Counted from the first letter of the stretch, positions 8,165 through 17,330 are shown. The stretch: 64,000 nucleotides of DNA from Paenibacillus sp. E222 (GCF_013401555.1 NZ_CP058552.1:1984001-2048000); one strand, 5' to 3'. The notes: generated from the letters alone by a model not told the origin. Program-made: numbers and translations.

Positions 8165-9073
8165 ATGGCTATTCGCGTAACCTCAGGAATGATGAGCACT
8201 CAGATGCTTAGCAACCTGAACCGCAACCTGAACCGTATGGATAACATGTCCAACCAGATTTCCACAGGGCGCAAAATCAATAAACCATCCGATGATCCTG
8301 TTGGTGTGACTTACGCGCTCCGTTACCGTGCAGAGTTGGCGGCGAATGAGCAGTACCAATCTAATACGGATGCAGCGGTAAGTTGGCTGGATGCGACGGA
8401 TTCAAATATGCAGCAAGCTAATGATGTAATGAAAAGGTTGAAGGAACTGGCAGTCCAAGGATCTAATGGAACGTTGTCTGACTCAGATCTTGAAGCTGTT
8501 AACCTTGAAGTAGAACAATTGAAGAAACACCTTGTGGATATAGGTAATACGCAGATTCGTGGAAAGTTTATCTTCAATGGTCAAACGTATGACAAAGCCC
8601 CTTATGAATTAACGGGTACTGTGACAGATTATGCGGATGTAGAGACAGATACACAAGGAGTGCTGTATTCTATTAGTGAGCAGGTTACTTTTCAAATTAA
8701 TACTTCAGGTTCAGAATTTTTTGGTAATAAAGGCGAGACCGATAATGTCTTTAAAATTATTGATGATCTTTCAACTGCGCTAAATAGTGGGAATCAGGCA
8801 GGGGTACAGCAACAACTACAGAACATTGAATCCCGTTCAACCAAAATGCAAGCGTGTCTATCTGAAGTTGGTGCGCGAACTAATCGGATTGAATTAGTGC
8901 AAAATCGTTTGCAGGATCAAGATTTGAATTTTACAACTCTTCAATCCAAGACAGAGGATGCCGATGTGGCTAGTCTTATGATTCAGGCTACTTCCGCGCA
9001 GACGATCTATGAAGCGGCGCTGAAGTCTTCTGCTCAAATCATGCAACCATCGCTGATGGACTTTATGAGGTAA
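8165..9073 (+). CDS. flgL: Flagellar hook-associated protein 3 (FlgL)
   Basis: 302-residue FlgL, the second hook–filament junction protein, related to flagellin. The N-terminal D0/D1 helix (RVTSGMMSTQMLSNLNRNL, then ISTGRKINKPSDDPVG) and the C-terminal helix (TTLQSKTEDADVASLMIQ) are both present. It ends the flg operon, followed by a strong terminator at 9103. Confidence 0.95.
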   Translation: MAIRVTSGMMSTQMLSNLNRNLNRMDNMSNQISTGRKINKPSDDPVGVTYALRYRAELAANEQYQSNTDAAVSWLDATDSNMQQANDVMKRLKELAVQGSNGTLSDSDLEAVNLEVEQLKKHLVDIGNTQIRGKFIFNGQTYDKAPYELTGTVTDYADVETDTQGVLYSISEQVTFQINTSGSEFFGNKGETDNVFKIIDDLSTALNSGNQAGVQQQLQNIESRSTKMQACLSEVGARTNRIELVQNRLQDQDLNFTTLQSKTEDADVASLMIQATSAQTIYEAALKSSAQIMQPSLMDFMR

Positions 9074-9102
9074 CCATTTGATTTTAATCCAGTATAGACT
9101 GT

Positions 9103-9137
9103 AAGCTATGGACAGTAAGTAGTCCGTAGCTTTTTTT
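9103..9137 (+). terminator. Terminator between flgL and fliW
   Basis: Eleven-base stem AAGCTATGGAC / GTCCGTAGCTT (one mismatch or wobble), 8-base loop, then seven T. It should limit readthrough into fliW-csrA. Confidence 0.8.
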
Positions 9138-9162
9138 ACGAATTTGGGGGAGGATGAACATA

Positions 9163-9612
9163 ATGAGTCAACATAACAGAACGGAGACTCCACAGGAGCA
9201 ATTGGTGAAAGAAACATACATTTTCCCGAAAGGAATCCTAGGTTTTGAAGAACTGAAATCATTTGAGTTGCAGCAACATGATGAAGTATTTAGCTTGTTT
9301 AGTGCAGTTGAAGAACATTCAGTGGCCTTTGTGACTGTAAATCCATTTGACTTTGACCCGGAATATGAGTTCGAACTTTCTCCTGAAAGTGTAGAAGATC
9401 TCGCTGTAACCGATCCAAGTGATGTACAGGTTCGATGCATAGTCACGTTGCATGAAGAGATTCGACATGCAACAGCTAACTTATTGGCTCCCGTTGTGTT
9501 TAATACACACAAAAAAATGGGCAAGCAAATTGTACTGCAAAATACATCATACAAAACAAAACACGCATTATGGAGAAATGAAGATTTTCTCAATAAGGAC
9601 GGTGGTATCTGA
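9163..9612 (+). CDS. fliW: Flagellar assembly factor FliW
   Basis: 149-residue FliW, which binds flagellin and, when free, binds and inactivates CsrA, so coupling flagellin translation to secretion. Family features include FPKGILGFEELKSFEL near the N-terminus and the acidic segment NPFDFDPEYEFELSPE. The ATG at 9163 is preferred over 9154 because GGGGGAGG ends one base before 9154 but at a proper distance from 9163. The stop overlaps the csrA start by one base (TGATG), indicating translational coupling. The yviE gene found before fliW in B. subtilis is missing. Confidence 0.93.
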   Translation: MSQHNRTETPQEQLVKETYIFPKGILGFEELKSFELQQHDEVFSLFSAVEEHSVAFVTVNPFDFDPEYEFELSPESVEDLAVTDPSDVQVRCIVTLHEEIRHATANLLAPVVFNTHKKMGKQIVLQNTSYKTKHALWRNEDFLNKDGGI

Positions 9613-9845
9613 TGTTGGTACTTACTCGCAAAAAAGGGGAATCTATTGTCATTTCAGATGATATCGTATTGACAGTGCTATCTGTAGAAGGTGAGAATGT
9701 GAAACTTGGTATAACAGCCCCAAGGGATATTGATATCTATCGTAAGGAAGTTCTCGACGCGATTGAGCAAAACAATCAAAATGCGGCTATGAATCTGGAT
9801 ATATTGCAAAAAACGATAAAAGACTTGGGGGGGCTAACTAAATAA
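9612..9845 (+). CDS. csrA: Translational regulator CsrA
   Basis: 77-residue RNA-binding homodimer that represses hag translation by binding GGA motifs in its leader. Conserved strands are present: LVLTRKKGESIVISDDI, the KLGITAP loop, and the VLDAIEQ helix, with a C-terminal tail. Overlaps fliW by one base. Its presumed target, the hag leader, is immediately downstream (CsrA-type sites at 9987–10000 and 10015–10024). Confidence 0.95.
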   Translation: MLVLTRKKGESIVISDDIVLTVLSVEGENVKLGITAPRDIDIYRKEVLDAIEQNNQNAAMNLDILQKTIKDLGGLTK

Positions 9846-9907
9846 CGTTAAAAAAAGAGCCTCCCTTGAACGATGTTAAAAAAACAGAAAAAAAATTGAG
9901 ATGGCTA

Positions 9908-9935
9908 TAAACAAATTATGTCATGTCGTCGATAT
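9908..9935 (+). promoter_or_regulatory. Sigma-D (sigma-28) promoter of hag
   Basis: TAAA (9908–9911), a 16-base spacer and GTCGATAT (9928–9935), close to the consensus TAAA-N15-GCCGATAT. It gives a hag leader of roughly 90 bases. Confidence 0.85.
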
Positions 9936-9986
9936 ATATATTAAGGCGGTAATCTTCAGGGCGGCCGACCTGTGAAGACGCTAATA

Positions 9987-10000
9987 CCACATGGATGTGG
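9987..10000 (+). promoter_or_regulatory. CsrA-binding hairpin in the hag leader
   Basis: CCACATGGATGTGG folds as a 5-base stem CCACA/TGTGG with loop TGGA. This is almost the in-vitro-selected CsrA ligand ACARGGAUGU displayed on a hairpin. It lies about 20 bases upstream of the Shine–Dalgarno site. Confidence 0.75.
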
Positions 10001-10014
10001 GCATATAACCATTT

Positions 10015-10024
10015 CAGGGAGGAA
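10015..10024 (+). promoter_or_regulatory. hag Shine–Dalgarno with overlapping CsrA site
   Basis: CAGGGAGGAA, 7–8 bases before the hag ATG, contains AGGGA/AGGA motifs. A CsrA dimer could bridge it and the hairpin at 9987–10000, blocking ribosomes. An upstream CTTCAGG/CCTGTGAAG hairpin at about 9954–9976 adds structure. Confidence 0.65.
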
Positions 10025-10031
10025 ATAAACA

Positions 10032-10799
10032 ATGATTATCAATCACAACTTACCAGCATTAAATACACACCGTAATATGGGTCTGAACAACGCTAATGCA
10101 AGCAAAAACATGGAGAAACTATCTTCCGGTCTGCGTATCAACCGTGCTGCAGACGATGCTGCAGGTCTCTCCATCTCTGAGAAAATGCGCGGTCAAATCC
10201 GTGGTTTGGAGCAAGCTCAACGTAACGTTCAAGACGGAATTTCGTTCGCACAAACAGCTGAGGGTGCAATGAACGAAGTATCTTCGATGCTGACTCGTAT
10301 GAAAGAATTGTTGGTACAAAGCAGCAATGAAACATACCAAGCAAGTGATAAATCCAATATCAAAATGGAACTTGGTCAATTGGGTGCACAAATTGATGCA
10401 ATCACTTCGAATACAAAATTCAATGGAATCAAAATTACTTCAAGCATTAAAATTCAAGCTGATGATGATAGCTTCAAAATTTCGATCAGTGGTATCGCTA
10501 ATACAGATTTCAAAGCTATGACATCTGGTGTTACCCTTGCGAGCGCTACAAAAGCGATTGAATCCGTTGCTAAGCAACGTGCTAAAATCGGTGCTGTTCA
10601 AAACCGTCTGGAATATACTTCCAACAACTTGGGCACAACTATTGAGAACTTGACTGCATCCGAGTCACGTATCCGTGATACAGACATGGCTAAAGAGATG
10701 GTTACTTTGTCTAAAAATAACATCTTGCTTCAAGCTTCCCAATCTATGCTTTCCCAAGCAAACTCTGCTCCACAAGGCGTTCTGTCCTTGCTTCGTTAA
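10032..10799 (+). CDS. hag: Flagellin (short form)
   Basis: 255-residue flagellin, shorter than the roughly 300 residues of B. subtilis Hag. The N-terminal D0/D1 region (INHNLPALNTHRNMGLNN, LSSGLRINRAADDAAGLSIS) and the C-terminal region (IENLTASESRIRDTDMAKEM ... QANSAPQGVLSLL) are complete. The surface-exposed middle is only a few tens of residues, so the filament is essentially a D0–D1 core. It is driven by sigma-D, regulated by FliW–CsrA, and closed by a strong terminator. The glycosylation island beginning at 13738 suggests that it is glycosylated on surface Ser/Thr residues (inference). Confidence 0.97.
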   Translation: MIINHNLPALNTHRNMGLNNANASKNMEKLSSGLRINRAADDAAGLSISEKMRGQIRGLEQAQRNVQDGISFAQTAEGAMNEVSSMLTRMKELLVQSSNETYQASDKSNIKMELGQLGAQIDAITSNTKFNGIKITSSIKIQADDDSFKISISGIANTDFKAMTSGVTLASATKAIESVAKQRAKIGAVQNRLEYTSNNLGTTIENLTASESRIRDTDMAKEMVTLSKNNILLQASQSMLSQANSAPQGVLSLLR

Positions 10800-10815
10800 T
10801 TTCAAATTTTTGTAT

Positions 10816-10849
10816 AAAGCTCTGTATTCTTATACAGAGCTTTTTTTAT
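10816..10849 (+). terminator. Terminator after hag
   Basis: Perfect 12-base stem AAAGCTCTGTAT / ATACAGAGCTTT with a 4-base loop and a long T run. Confidence 0.93.
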
Positions 10850-10863
10850 TTTTAATTTGCCAT

Positions 10864-10890
10864 TCAAGAATCTATACCTTTCGCCGATAT
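10864..10890 (+). promoter_or_regulatory. Sigma-D promoter of flaG-fliDST
   Basis: TCAA (10864–10867), a 15-base spacer and a perfect GCCGATAT (10883–10890). It lies between the hag terminator and flaG. Confidence 0.8.
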
Positions 10891-10948
10891 ATACGTTAAT
10901 GAATCCTTTTTGTTATCATACAAATACTACAAAATTATGGAGGTTTCA

Positions 10949-11320
10949 ATGGAGCCAGTTAAGTCTACAGGACCGCTTCCTCATGGATTACCACAGGTGT
11001 CTGTTTCTCCAACATCGGAAACAAAAAGCAGAGAGATAATAGAGAATAAGGTTGCCCTCTCATCAAGTATGAGTATTTCAAACGGCAGAGTTGAAGATCA
11101 AGAGAAGGCAATCGAGGAACTTAATAAAGCTATTGAAGCAATTCAAGGACCACAAAGATTCTTGGAGTTCTCTGTTCATAAAGATACACATGCTATCATG
11201 ATTAAGGTTTTAAATAAGGAGACAGGTGAATTGATTAGGGAAGTTCCTCCCGAAAAAATTTTAGATGTAGCTGCTAAAATGATGGAATTTGTTGGTCTGC
11301 TTGTAGATCAAAAAGCTTAA
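10949..11320 (+). CDS. flaG: FlaG family flagellar protein
   Basis: 123-residue FlaG-like protein (YvyC in B. subtilis), associated with control of filament length. The family core is visible in the C-terminal half: FLEFSVHKDTHAIMIKVLNK, then TGELIREVPPEKILDVAAKM. The N-terminal 55 residues are low-complexity and variable. The ATG at 10949 follows TGGAGG by 5 bases; upstream in-frame ATGs (10910, 10937) overlap or precede that site. First gene of the flaG-fliD-fliS-fliT unit. Confidence 0.9.
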   Translation: MEPVKSTGPLPHGLPQVSVSPTSETKSREIIENKVALSSSMSISNGRVEDQEKAIEELNKAIEAIQGPQRFLEFSVHKDTHAIMIKVLNKETGELIREVPPEKILDVAAKMMEFVGLLVDQKA

Positions 11321-11337
11321 ATAAGGAGGTTATTCGA

Positions 11338-12882
11338 GTGGCTGTAACAAGAATATCAGGAATGGCATCTGGAATGGATATCGACGCATTAGTGAAAAAA
11401 CTGATGACCGCTGAAAGTCAACCGCTAAACAAACTTAATCAGAATAAGCAACTGATGGAGTGGAAACGGGAAGGTTATCGTGAATCAAGTGTGAAGCTAG
11501 TCACTTTCGCACAAACCAAAATAAACGATACATTTAGTAAATTGGGTGCACTTAACGCTCAAAAAGTTAACATTAGTGGGAATACAAGTGCAGTAACCGC
11601 CAAAGCATCTGCTACAGCGGCCGGTAATATGGAAATAGAAGTTCTTCTACTTGCTAAGGCGGCTTCTACTAAATCCTCATCTGCACCGACTAAAGGTGGT
11701 TCAGAGAGCAATTGGGGTAAAGTTCTATTGTCGGATATTACCGGTTCAGGAGTTGCAACAAGTGGGACATCAACTGTTCAAGTTAATGGAGTTGATATCG
11801 AAATTGATGGTGCAACAGAAACTCTGGATTCTTTTGTGAGAAAAATCAACACTAATACAAAGACAGGTGTAACAGCAATCTATGATTCAGCAACAGGCAA
11901 TATGTCAATTACTAGTAGAGATACAGGTTTGAGTTCCAATAATATAACGATAAACGGGAGTATTTTTACAGCATTGAAGCTGAACAACCAACTTGCTGGT
12001 GGGGATGATGCAAAAGTTAAGATCAATGGGCTTGAAGTAACTAAAGCATCAAATACGTTTAATATGAATGGGGTTGACATCACCCTTAATGCATTAAGTA
12101 ATGGTGCAACTACACAGGTTGGTGTAACAAAGGATATTGATAAAATCATAGAAACAGTTCAAAATTTTGTTGATTCTTATAACGAACTTTCTTCTTTCTT
12201 GAATGGTAAAGTTAACGAAGAGCGTAATTCAAAATATACTCCGCTAACAAGCGAACAGAAAAAAGATATGTCAGATGATGAGATTAAACTTTGGGAACAA
12301 AAAGCTAAAAGCGGAATGCTGAAGCGTGACAGTATTTTGGAAGGCGCTATCTCACAAATGAGAACTGCCCTTGTACAGACAGTCAAGCTTGATAAAACTA
12401 TTACATTAGAAAATGGAACCAAGACAACAAACGAACTTAACATGACTCATATTGGGATTACTACAGGCACCTATGAAACAAAAGGGAAATTGATTTTAGA
12501 TACCGATAAGTTAAGAGCGTCTCTGGAGGAAAATCCAGATATTGTTAGTGATTACTTGGGTAAAAACTATTCTTCCTCTTACTTAAATAATGAATATGAT
12601 TCCTCAGATGGTATATTCTCTAGATTACGTAAAATATCAAATAAAACTTTAGATAGTTTGGCAAACACAGCGGGAACCTCTAAAGTTAGCACAGAAATTA
12701 CTGCTTCATTTAATGCAAGTAGCGTTATGGGAGAATCATTACGGTTGCTTGACATTCGTATAGGTGACCTCACGTCAAAATTAAATATGAAAGAAACGAA
12801 TTACTACAAAAAATTTACATCTATGGAAACTGCTATTAATAGATATAATAATACATCTTCTAATTTGTCCAGTTTTATGTGA
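11338..12882 (+). CDS. fliD: Flagellar filament cap protein FliD
   Basis: 514-residue hook-associated protein 2, the filament cap that folds flagellin at the growing tip. The N-terminal signature RISGMASGMDIDALVKKLM is present, with the conserved C-terminal coiled region (IRIGDLTSKLNMKETNYYKK and MET-containing end). The GTG start follows AAGGAGG. Co-transcribed with flaG and fliS. Confidence 0.95.
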   Translation: MAVTRISGMASGMDIDALVKKLMTAESQPLNKLNQNKQLMEWKREGYRESSVKLVTFAQTKINDTFSKLGALNAQKVNISGNTSAVTAKASATAAGNMEIEVLLLAKAASTKSSSAPTKGGSESNWGKVLLSDITGSGVATSGTSTVQVNGVDIEIDGATETLDSFVRKINTNTKTGVTAIYDSATGNMSITSRDTGLSSNNITINGSIFTALKLNNQLAGGDDAKVKINGLEVTKASNTFNMNGVDITLNALSNGATTQVGVTKDIDKIIETVQNFVDSYNELSSFLNGKVNEERNSKYTPLTSEQKKDMSDDEIKLWEQKAKSGMLKRDSILEGAISQMRTALVQTVKLDKTITLENGTKTTNELNMTHIGITTGTYETKGKLILDTDKLRASLEENPDIVSDYLGKNYSSSYLNNEYDSSDGIFSRLRKISNKTLDSLANTAGTSKVSTEITASFNASSVMGESLRLLDIRIGDLTSKLNMKETNYYKKFTSMETAINRYNNTSSNLSSFM

Positions 12883-12895
12883 GGAGGACAGTAAA

Positions 12896-13279
12896 TTGAT
12901 TAATTCTCCGTACCAGAAATATCAACAAACTCAAACTCAGACTGCTTCCAAACCCAAACTGCTAATTATGTTATACGATGGAGCAATTCGATTCGTCCAA
13001 GCAGGTATTGAGGGGATAGAGCAAAAAGATTATGAGCTAGCAAACCGAAATTTGTGTAAAGCTCAAGCCATCGTACATGAATTAATTTCATCCTTGAATT
13101 TTGAATACCCCTTAGCTAATAATCTAGTTGCCATATATGAATATATGTTACATCGTTTGATTGAATCTAATATAAATAAAAATGTTGTTCCTGCAAAAGA
13201 AGTATTAGAACACTTAAAGGAATTAAGAGAAGCTTGGGTAGAGGCAAGTAAATCCTTAGGTACAGGTTTTGCTTTATGA
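12896..13279 (+). CDS. fliS: Flagellin export chaperone FliS
   Basis: 127-residue helical chaperone that binds the C-terminus of flagellin before export. The family motifs PYQKYQQTQTQTASKPKLL and MLYDGAIRFVQAG are present. The TTG start is 8 bases after AGGAGG. It overlaps the next gene by four bases (ATGA). Confidence 0.93.
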   Translation: MINSPYQKYQQTQTQTASKPKLLIMLYDGAIRFVQAGIEGIEQKDYELANRNLCKAQAIVHELISSLNFEYPLANNLVAIYEYMLHRLIESNINKNVVPAKEVLEHLKELREAWVEASKSLGTGFAL

Positions 13280-13623
13280 CCGATATAGAAAAGCTACGAC
13301 ATCTAGTAAATAAGTATAGTCTTTTATCCAATCATACTATTGTAAATTTATCTGAATTGGATGAAGAGCAATTGCTTAATTACAGTGAACAAAGAGAGTC
13401 CATTGTTAACGAGATAGGTTCCTATAGATCGTTATTAACAGATGACATGAAAGCTGAAATCAAGCAGTTGCTTATTGGAGAGAGAGTGATTGTTGAACGA
13501 ATGCTAGCGATTAAAAATGAAGCAGCAGCATGGCTGGAGAAACGAGAGAACATTCGTTCGCAACAAAATGCATACCAGCAGTCCTATTCTTCGGATAGCC
13601 TATTTATTGACTATCGAAAATAG
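13276..13623 (+). CDS. fliT: FliT-like flagellar protein
   Basis: 115-residue, helical, charged protein translated with a 4-base overlap from fliS, in the place of fliT in Bacillales operons. FliT is the export chaperone of the cap protein FliD. Sequence identity in this family is low, so the name rests mostly on size, predicted helicity and position. A terminator follows. Confidence 0.7.
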   Translation: MTDIEKLRHLVNKYSLLSNHTIVNLSELDEEQLLNYSEQRESIVNEIGSYRSLLTDDMKAEIKQLLIGERVIVERMLAIKNEAAAWLEKRENIRSQQNAYQQSYSSDSLFIDYRK

Positions 13624-13631
13624 TTGTAACA

Positions 13632-13661
13632 AAGCGTCGGTTAAAGGCCGATGCTTTTTCT
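13632..13661 (+). terminator. Terminator after fliT
   Basis: Nine-base stem AAGCGTCGG / CCGATGCTT (one G·U) with a 7-base loop, then TTTTT. It separates the flagellar operon from the glycosylation island. Confidence 0.85.
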
Positions 13662-13737
13662 ATTTGGCTTCATTATTGTCAAAGATAGACCGATAATAAT
13701 AGAAATAAAGAAGAAAATTGAGATTGGTGGATGAGCT

Positions 13738-15530
13738 ATGATTAAAGAAAACTTTGAAGTTTTGAAGCAAAGATTCCCCCATATAGTAGAAAAATATGAA
13801 TTTTCCAATCCATTAAATATGAAGCAAGATCACATTATGTATGAGCTTCTTGAAAAGGACGCTGAGTGGTTACAAGCCGTTAACGAAATTATAGGAGATT
13901 CTAAAATCATATTTGTATATGGTTTTGGACTGGGATTAAGCATCGCAGATCTCCTGGAAGAATTTCCAGATCGATGGCTGTTTATCTATGAATCTGATAT
14001 AGATTCTTTTAAAAGAGTCATAAGTGAATATGATATTAGCTTGTTATTAAGTCATCCCAATCTTTATTGGATTTCTGTTGGTGATCATCAACTTAGGATG
14101 TTATTTCAATTACTATGTAGTTATATGCAGGAAAGCTTAGCCTTTATTGGACTGCGTACTTTCCTGGAAGAGCATATTGAATTGCTTCAAGAGGTGAGAA
14201 AAGATTTTATAGCTTATAAAAATGATTTTCATTCAAATAAGTTAATCGAAAATCGATTTAGAAATGAATGGACCCAAAACTATCTTTATCATTTACACGA
14301 GTCCTTGACCACGCATTCTATCGAAGAAATGTTTGGAACATTTGAAGGGTTCACGGCGATAATTGTATCATCGGGTCCTTCTCTGACTGAGGATATTGAT
14401 TGGATTAAAAAAATGTCAAAACATGCTTTAATTATTGCCGCTGGTTCAAGTGTACAGGCCCTTGTTAAACACGGAATCAAGCCTCATCTATGTGTTATTA
14501 TGGATGGTCATGAAGTGAATAATAAAATTTTTGCTAATGATAGTACCCTTCAGTCAACATTGTTGTTCACTTCATCATCCTATTATGGAATCTCTGAACG
14601 AAAAGGAAAAAATAAAGTATACAGTATCATGGAGAATGACCAAATTTCTCAATATTTCCTCCAAAAAACTAAGAGCGACATCTTAATGCGGCCGACACCC
14701 ACTGTAGCTGGAACCGCGATTCAAACCGCAATTTTTTGGGAGCATCACATATTGTTTTAGCAGGTCAGGATCTATCTTATCCAGAACAGAAAGTGTATAG
14801 CGTAGGGGTCGATCATTTTTCTGAGGAAACTAAAGCGGAAATGTTACAAAAAGCGATGAAACAAGTTGAAAATGTAAAGGGAGGAATGAATTCGACAGAT
14901 GCAAGTTTTATATCTATGAAAGAATCTATTGAGGGATTAATTAAGCATTTCGATCATATTAAATTCGACAACTCTTCCCGTCTTGGAGCTGTTATTGAAG
15001 GTGCCCCATTTAGACCTATAGAAGAAATATATGCAGGCCTCGATAATGGAGAATTGGTAGATCCAAATATATTAGAGAATTGGATAAAAGATCATCCTAT
15101 AGTAATAAGTCACGAGCGGTATGCCAATGTAAAGGCTAAAATTGAGTTGGTTATCAACGATGTTAACCAATTATCTCCAGAGATTAGATCGATTCGTAAA
15201 TTGCTATTAATTATTGAAGAACTTAGCAGAAATAAGCCATTAAAATGTCATAATGTGATATTTGATATAGAACAAAAATGGGGAGAGATAGTCAATAGAG
15301 AGTGGTTTGCACCAATTTTTGAATCCTTGATTCCCCTTCAGATTGCACGTTTTGATCGGATGTTACCTTCAATTGTTGTTGAACAGAACATTATCATCAA
15401 AGCAGGGTATGTAAAGGAATATATCGGTGAGATGTTAGATGAGATAGAAAAAAAACTCCCTCACTTGGAAGAGTTATTACTGGAAAGTGCAAGGAGAATA
15501 AATAGTATTCATAGTATAATGGATGCCTAG
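13738..15530 (+). pseudogene. Maf-type flagellar glycosyltransferase, interrupted by a frameshift
   Basis: Motility associated factor (Maf; DUF115/MAF_flag10) gene, the family that transfers nonulosonic acids to flagellin. The first frame (13738–14760, 340 codons) has the core IIVSSGPSLTEDIDWIKK (about residues 208–225), ALIIAAGSSVQAL and HLCVIMDGHE, and ends at a stop just after PTVAGTAIQTAIF. The next frame (14736–15530) continues it directly with LGASHIVLAGQDLSYPEQ. One missing T in the tract at 14732–14737 explains the break: seven T would give a single 597-residue protein. This may be phase variation, a recent mutation or a sequencing error. It is the first gene of the island and is followed by the nonulosonic acid genes that would supply its donor. 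Confidence 0.88.
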
Positions 15531-15582
15531 GTTCATAGCTTAATGCAATATATAAAACATCTTATTGAACCGGAGGTTATGT

Positions 15583-16602
15583 ATGTTCACGGGTAAAGTT
15601 GTGATGGTCACTGGAGGCACAGGGTCTATAGGAAGTGAAATAGTAAGAAACTTATTAACTTATCAGCCGAAAGCGATTCGCATATTCAGTCGCGACGAAA
15701 GTAAGCAATTTGAGTTGCAACAAGAACTCAAAGAATATGATAATATCAGGTATTTAATAGGGGATATAAGAGATAAACAGAGACTTGGATATGCTATGGA
15801 GGATGTGGATGTTATTTTTCATGCAGCAGCTTTAAAACATGTCCCTGCATGCGAATATAATCCCATGGAAGCGGTAAAGACCAATGTTATTGGTGTACAG
15901 AATGTTATTGAGACAGCCATTGAGCACAATGTTGAGAAAGTTATAGCCATAAGCACGGATAAGGTTGTCAATCCAACCAATACAATGGGTGCCACAAAAC
16001 TGCTTTCTGAGAAGTTGATTTCAGCTGCTGGCTTTTATAAAGGTAGCAAACGCACAATATTTGCATGTGTAAGGTTTGGTAATGTAATGGGTTCAAGAGG
16101 ATCAGTAATTCCGCTGTTTAGAAATCAAATTGCAGAGGGGAAACCTGTAACGGTTACACATTCGGAGATGACACGCTTTATGATGTCAATTCCACAGGCG
16201 GCTCAATTGGTAATTGATGCAGCAAAATATTCTCAAGGCGGAGAGGTGTTTGTCCTGAAAATGCCGATCCTCAAAATTACAGATTTGGCCAAGTGTCTTA
16301 TTGATTCTTATGAACAGTCTGAGGGCAGAAGTTTCTTAGGTGAAGTCATTGAAACGGGGATTCGTCCTGGAGAGAAATTATATGAGGAACTTATGACACT
16401 TGAAGAATCAGAGAGGGCTCAGGAAAACGAGCAAATGTATATCATTCCCTCCGTATTTAATACACAAGAATATGATTACACTGGATTTAAAAAAGCCATA
16501 CATCAGGAATATTCCTCGAGAACAGCGAGACGAATGCATACATCAGAGATTAGGGACCTGATTGATGCTAACGGATTAGGCTTCTCGAAGGTGTTGATAT
16601 GA
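15583..16602 (+). CDS. legB: UDP-HexNAc 4,6-dehydratase, LegB/PglF-type
   Basis: 339-residue extended short-chain dehydrogenase that makes the 4-keto-6-deoxy-HexNAc intermediate, the first step to legionaminic acid or bacillosamine. The Rossmann loop is GGTGSIGSE (11–19). The active-site stretch STDKVVNPTNTMGATK covers 124–139. The usual catalytic Tyr of YxxxK is Met135, with Lys139 present. Met at this place is known for the retaining dehydratase PglF, while inverting PseB has Tyr, which favours a legionaminic over a pseudaminic pathway. The ATG at 15583 follows CGGAGG; the frame opens upstream at a TTG (15565). Overlaps the next gene by four bases. Confidence 0.82.
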   Translation: MFTGKVVMVTGGTGSIGSEIVRNLLTYQPKAIRIFSRDESKQFELQQELKEYDNIRYLIGDIRDKQRLGYAMEDVDVIFHAAALKHVPACEYNPMEAVKTNVIGVQNVIETAIEHNVEKVIAISTDKVVNPTNTMGATKLLSEKLISAAGFYKGSKRTIFACVRFGNVMGSRGSVIPLFRNQIAEGKPVTVTHSEMTRFMMSIPQAAQLVIDAAKYSQGGEVFVLKMPILKITDLAKCLIDSYEQSEGRSFLGEVIETGIRPGEKLYEELMTLEESERAQENEQMYIIPSVFNTQEYDYTGFKKAIHQEYSSRTARRMHTSEIRDLIDANGLGFSKVLI

Positions 16603-17297
16603 AGAAATCGAAATGTTTGGCTGTAATCCCTGCTAGAGGCGGATCTAAGGGCTTGCTTCATAAAAATATAAGATTGTTGAATCTTAAACCGTTAATTAAT
16701 TACACGATTGAAGCGGCTCTGAACAGTCATTATATTGATGAGGTAGTTGTCTCTACGGATAGTGAAGAAATAGCCCGTGTTGCTAAGTCGGCTGGTGCTG
16801 AAGTACCTTTTATCCGTCCTGTTGAATTGGCAACAGACCAAGCTGCCAGTATTGATGTTCTAAAGCATGCCGTCCTTTATTATGAACAGGAGGAGAACAC
16901 CTCCTTTGAGCATATTGTGTTGCTTCAGCCAACTTCTCCATTGCGGAATGCTCATGATATTGATGAAGCTTATCAAATATTTATAAATAATGAAGGAGAT
17001 TCACTACAAAGCATTACTGTATCTGATACTCATCCTTATTTACTAAGAGAGTGGACTTGTGGGAAGCTTGAACCTTATTTAAAGGAGCAGGCCGATAATC
17101 TTAGGAGACAAGACTTGTCTGAAATGTATATCTTGAACGGAGCAATTTATATTGTTAAAAGAGATTTGTTAATGATTCACAATACGATGACTGGATCAAA
17201 TAATTATGGATATCTAATGCCACAAGAACGATCTGTTGATATAGATAACGAATTGGATTTAAGATGGGCTGAATTTCTTATACAAAACTCGAAATAG
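16599..17297 (+). CDS. legF: CMP-nonulosonate (acylneuraminate) cytidylyltransferase
   Basis: 232-residue NeuA/LegF-family enzyme that joins CTP and a nonulosonic acid to give the CMP-sugar donor. The N-terminal nucleotide-binding motif VIPARGGSKGLLHKNIR (about residues 9–25) is the family hallmark. VVSTDSEEIA and LLQPTSPLRNAHDID follow. ATGA overlap with the dehydratase gene suggests coupled translation. CMP-legionaminate is more likely than CMP-sialate given the neighbouring dehydratase, aminotransferase and acetyltransferase. Confidence 0.88.
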   Translation: MKKSKCLAVIPARGGSKGLLHKNIRLLNLKPLINYTIEAALNSHYIDEVVVSTDSEEIARVAKSAGAEVPFIRPVELATDQAASIDVLKHAVLYYEQEENTSFEHIVLLQPTSPLRNAHDIDEAYQIFINNEGDSLQSITVSDTHPYLLREWTCGKLEPYLKEQADNLRRQDLSEMYILNGAIYIVKRDLLMIHNTMTGSNNYGYLMPQERSVDIDNELDLRWAEFLIQNSK

Positions 17298-17330
17298 CCG
17301 GGAATTAGGATGAGGGGGGATATAAGACAA

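Noticed and set aside
13667..13697. ACCGATAA before the Maf gene as a sigma-D −10
   Set aside because: The −35 positions (TCAT or TTCA) do not match TAAA well; too weak to call.
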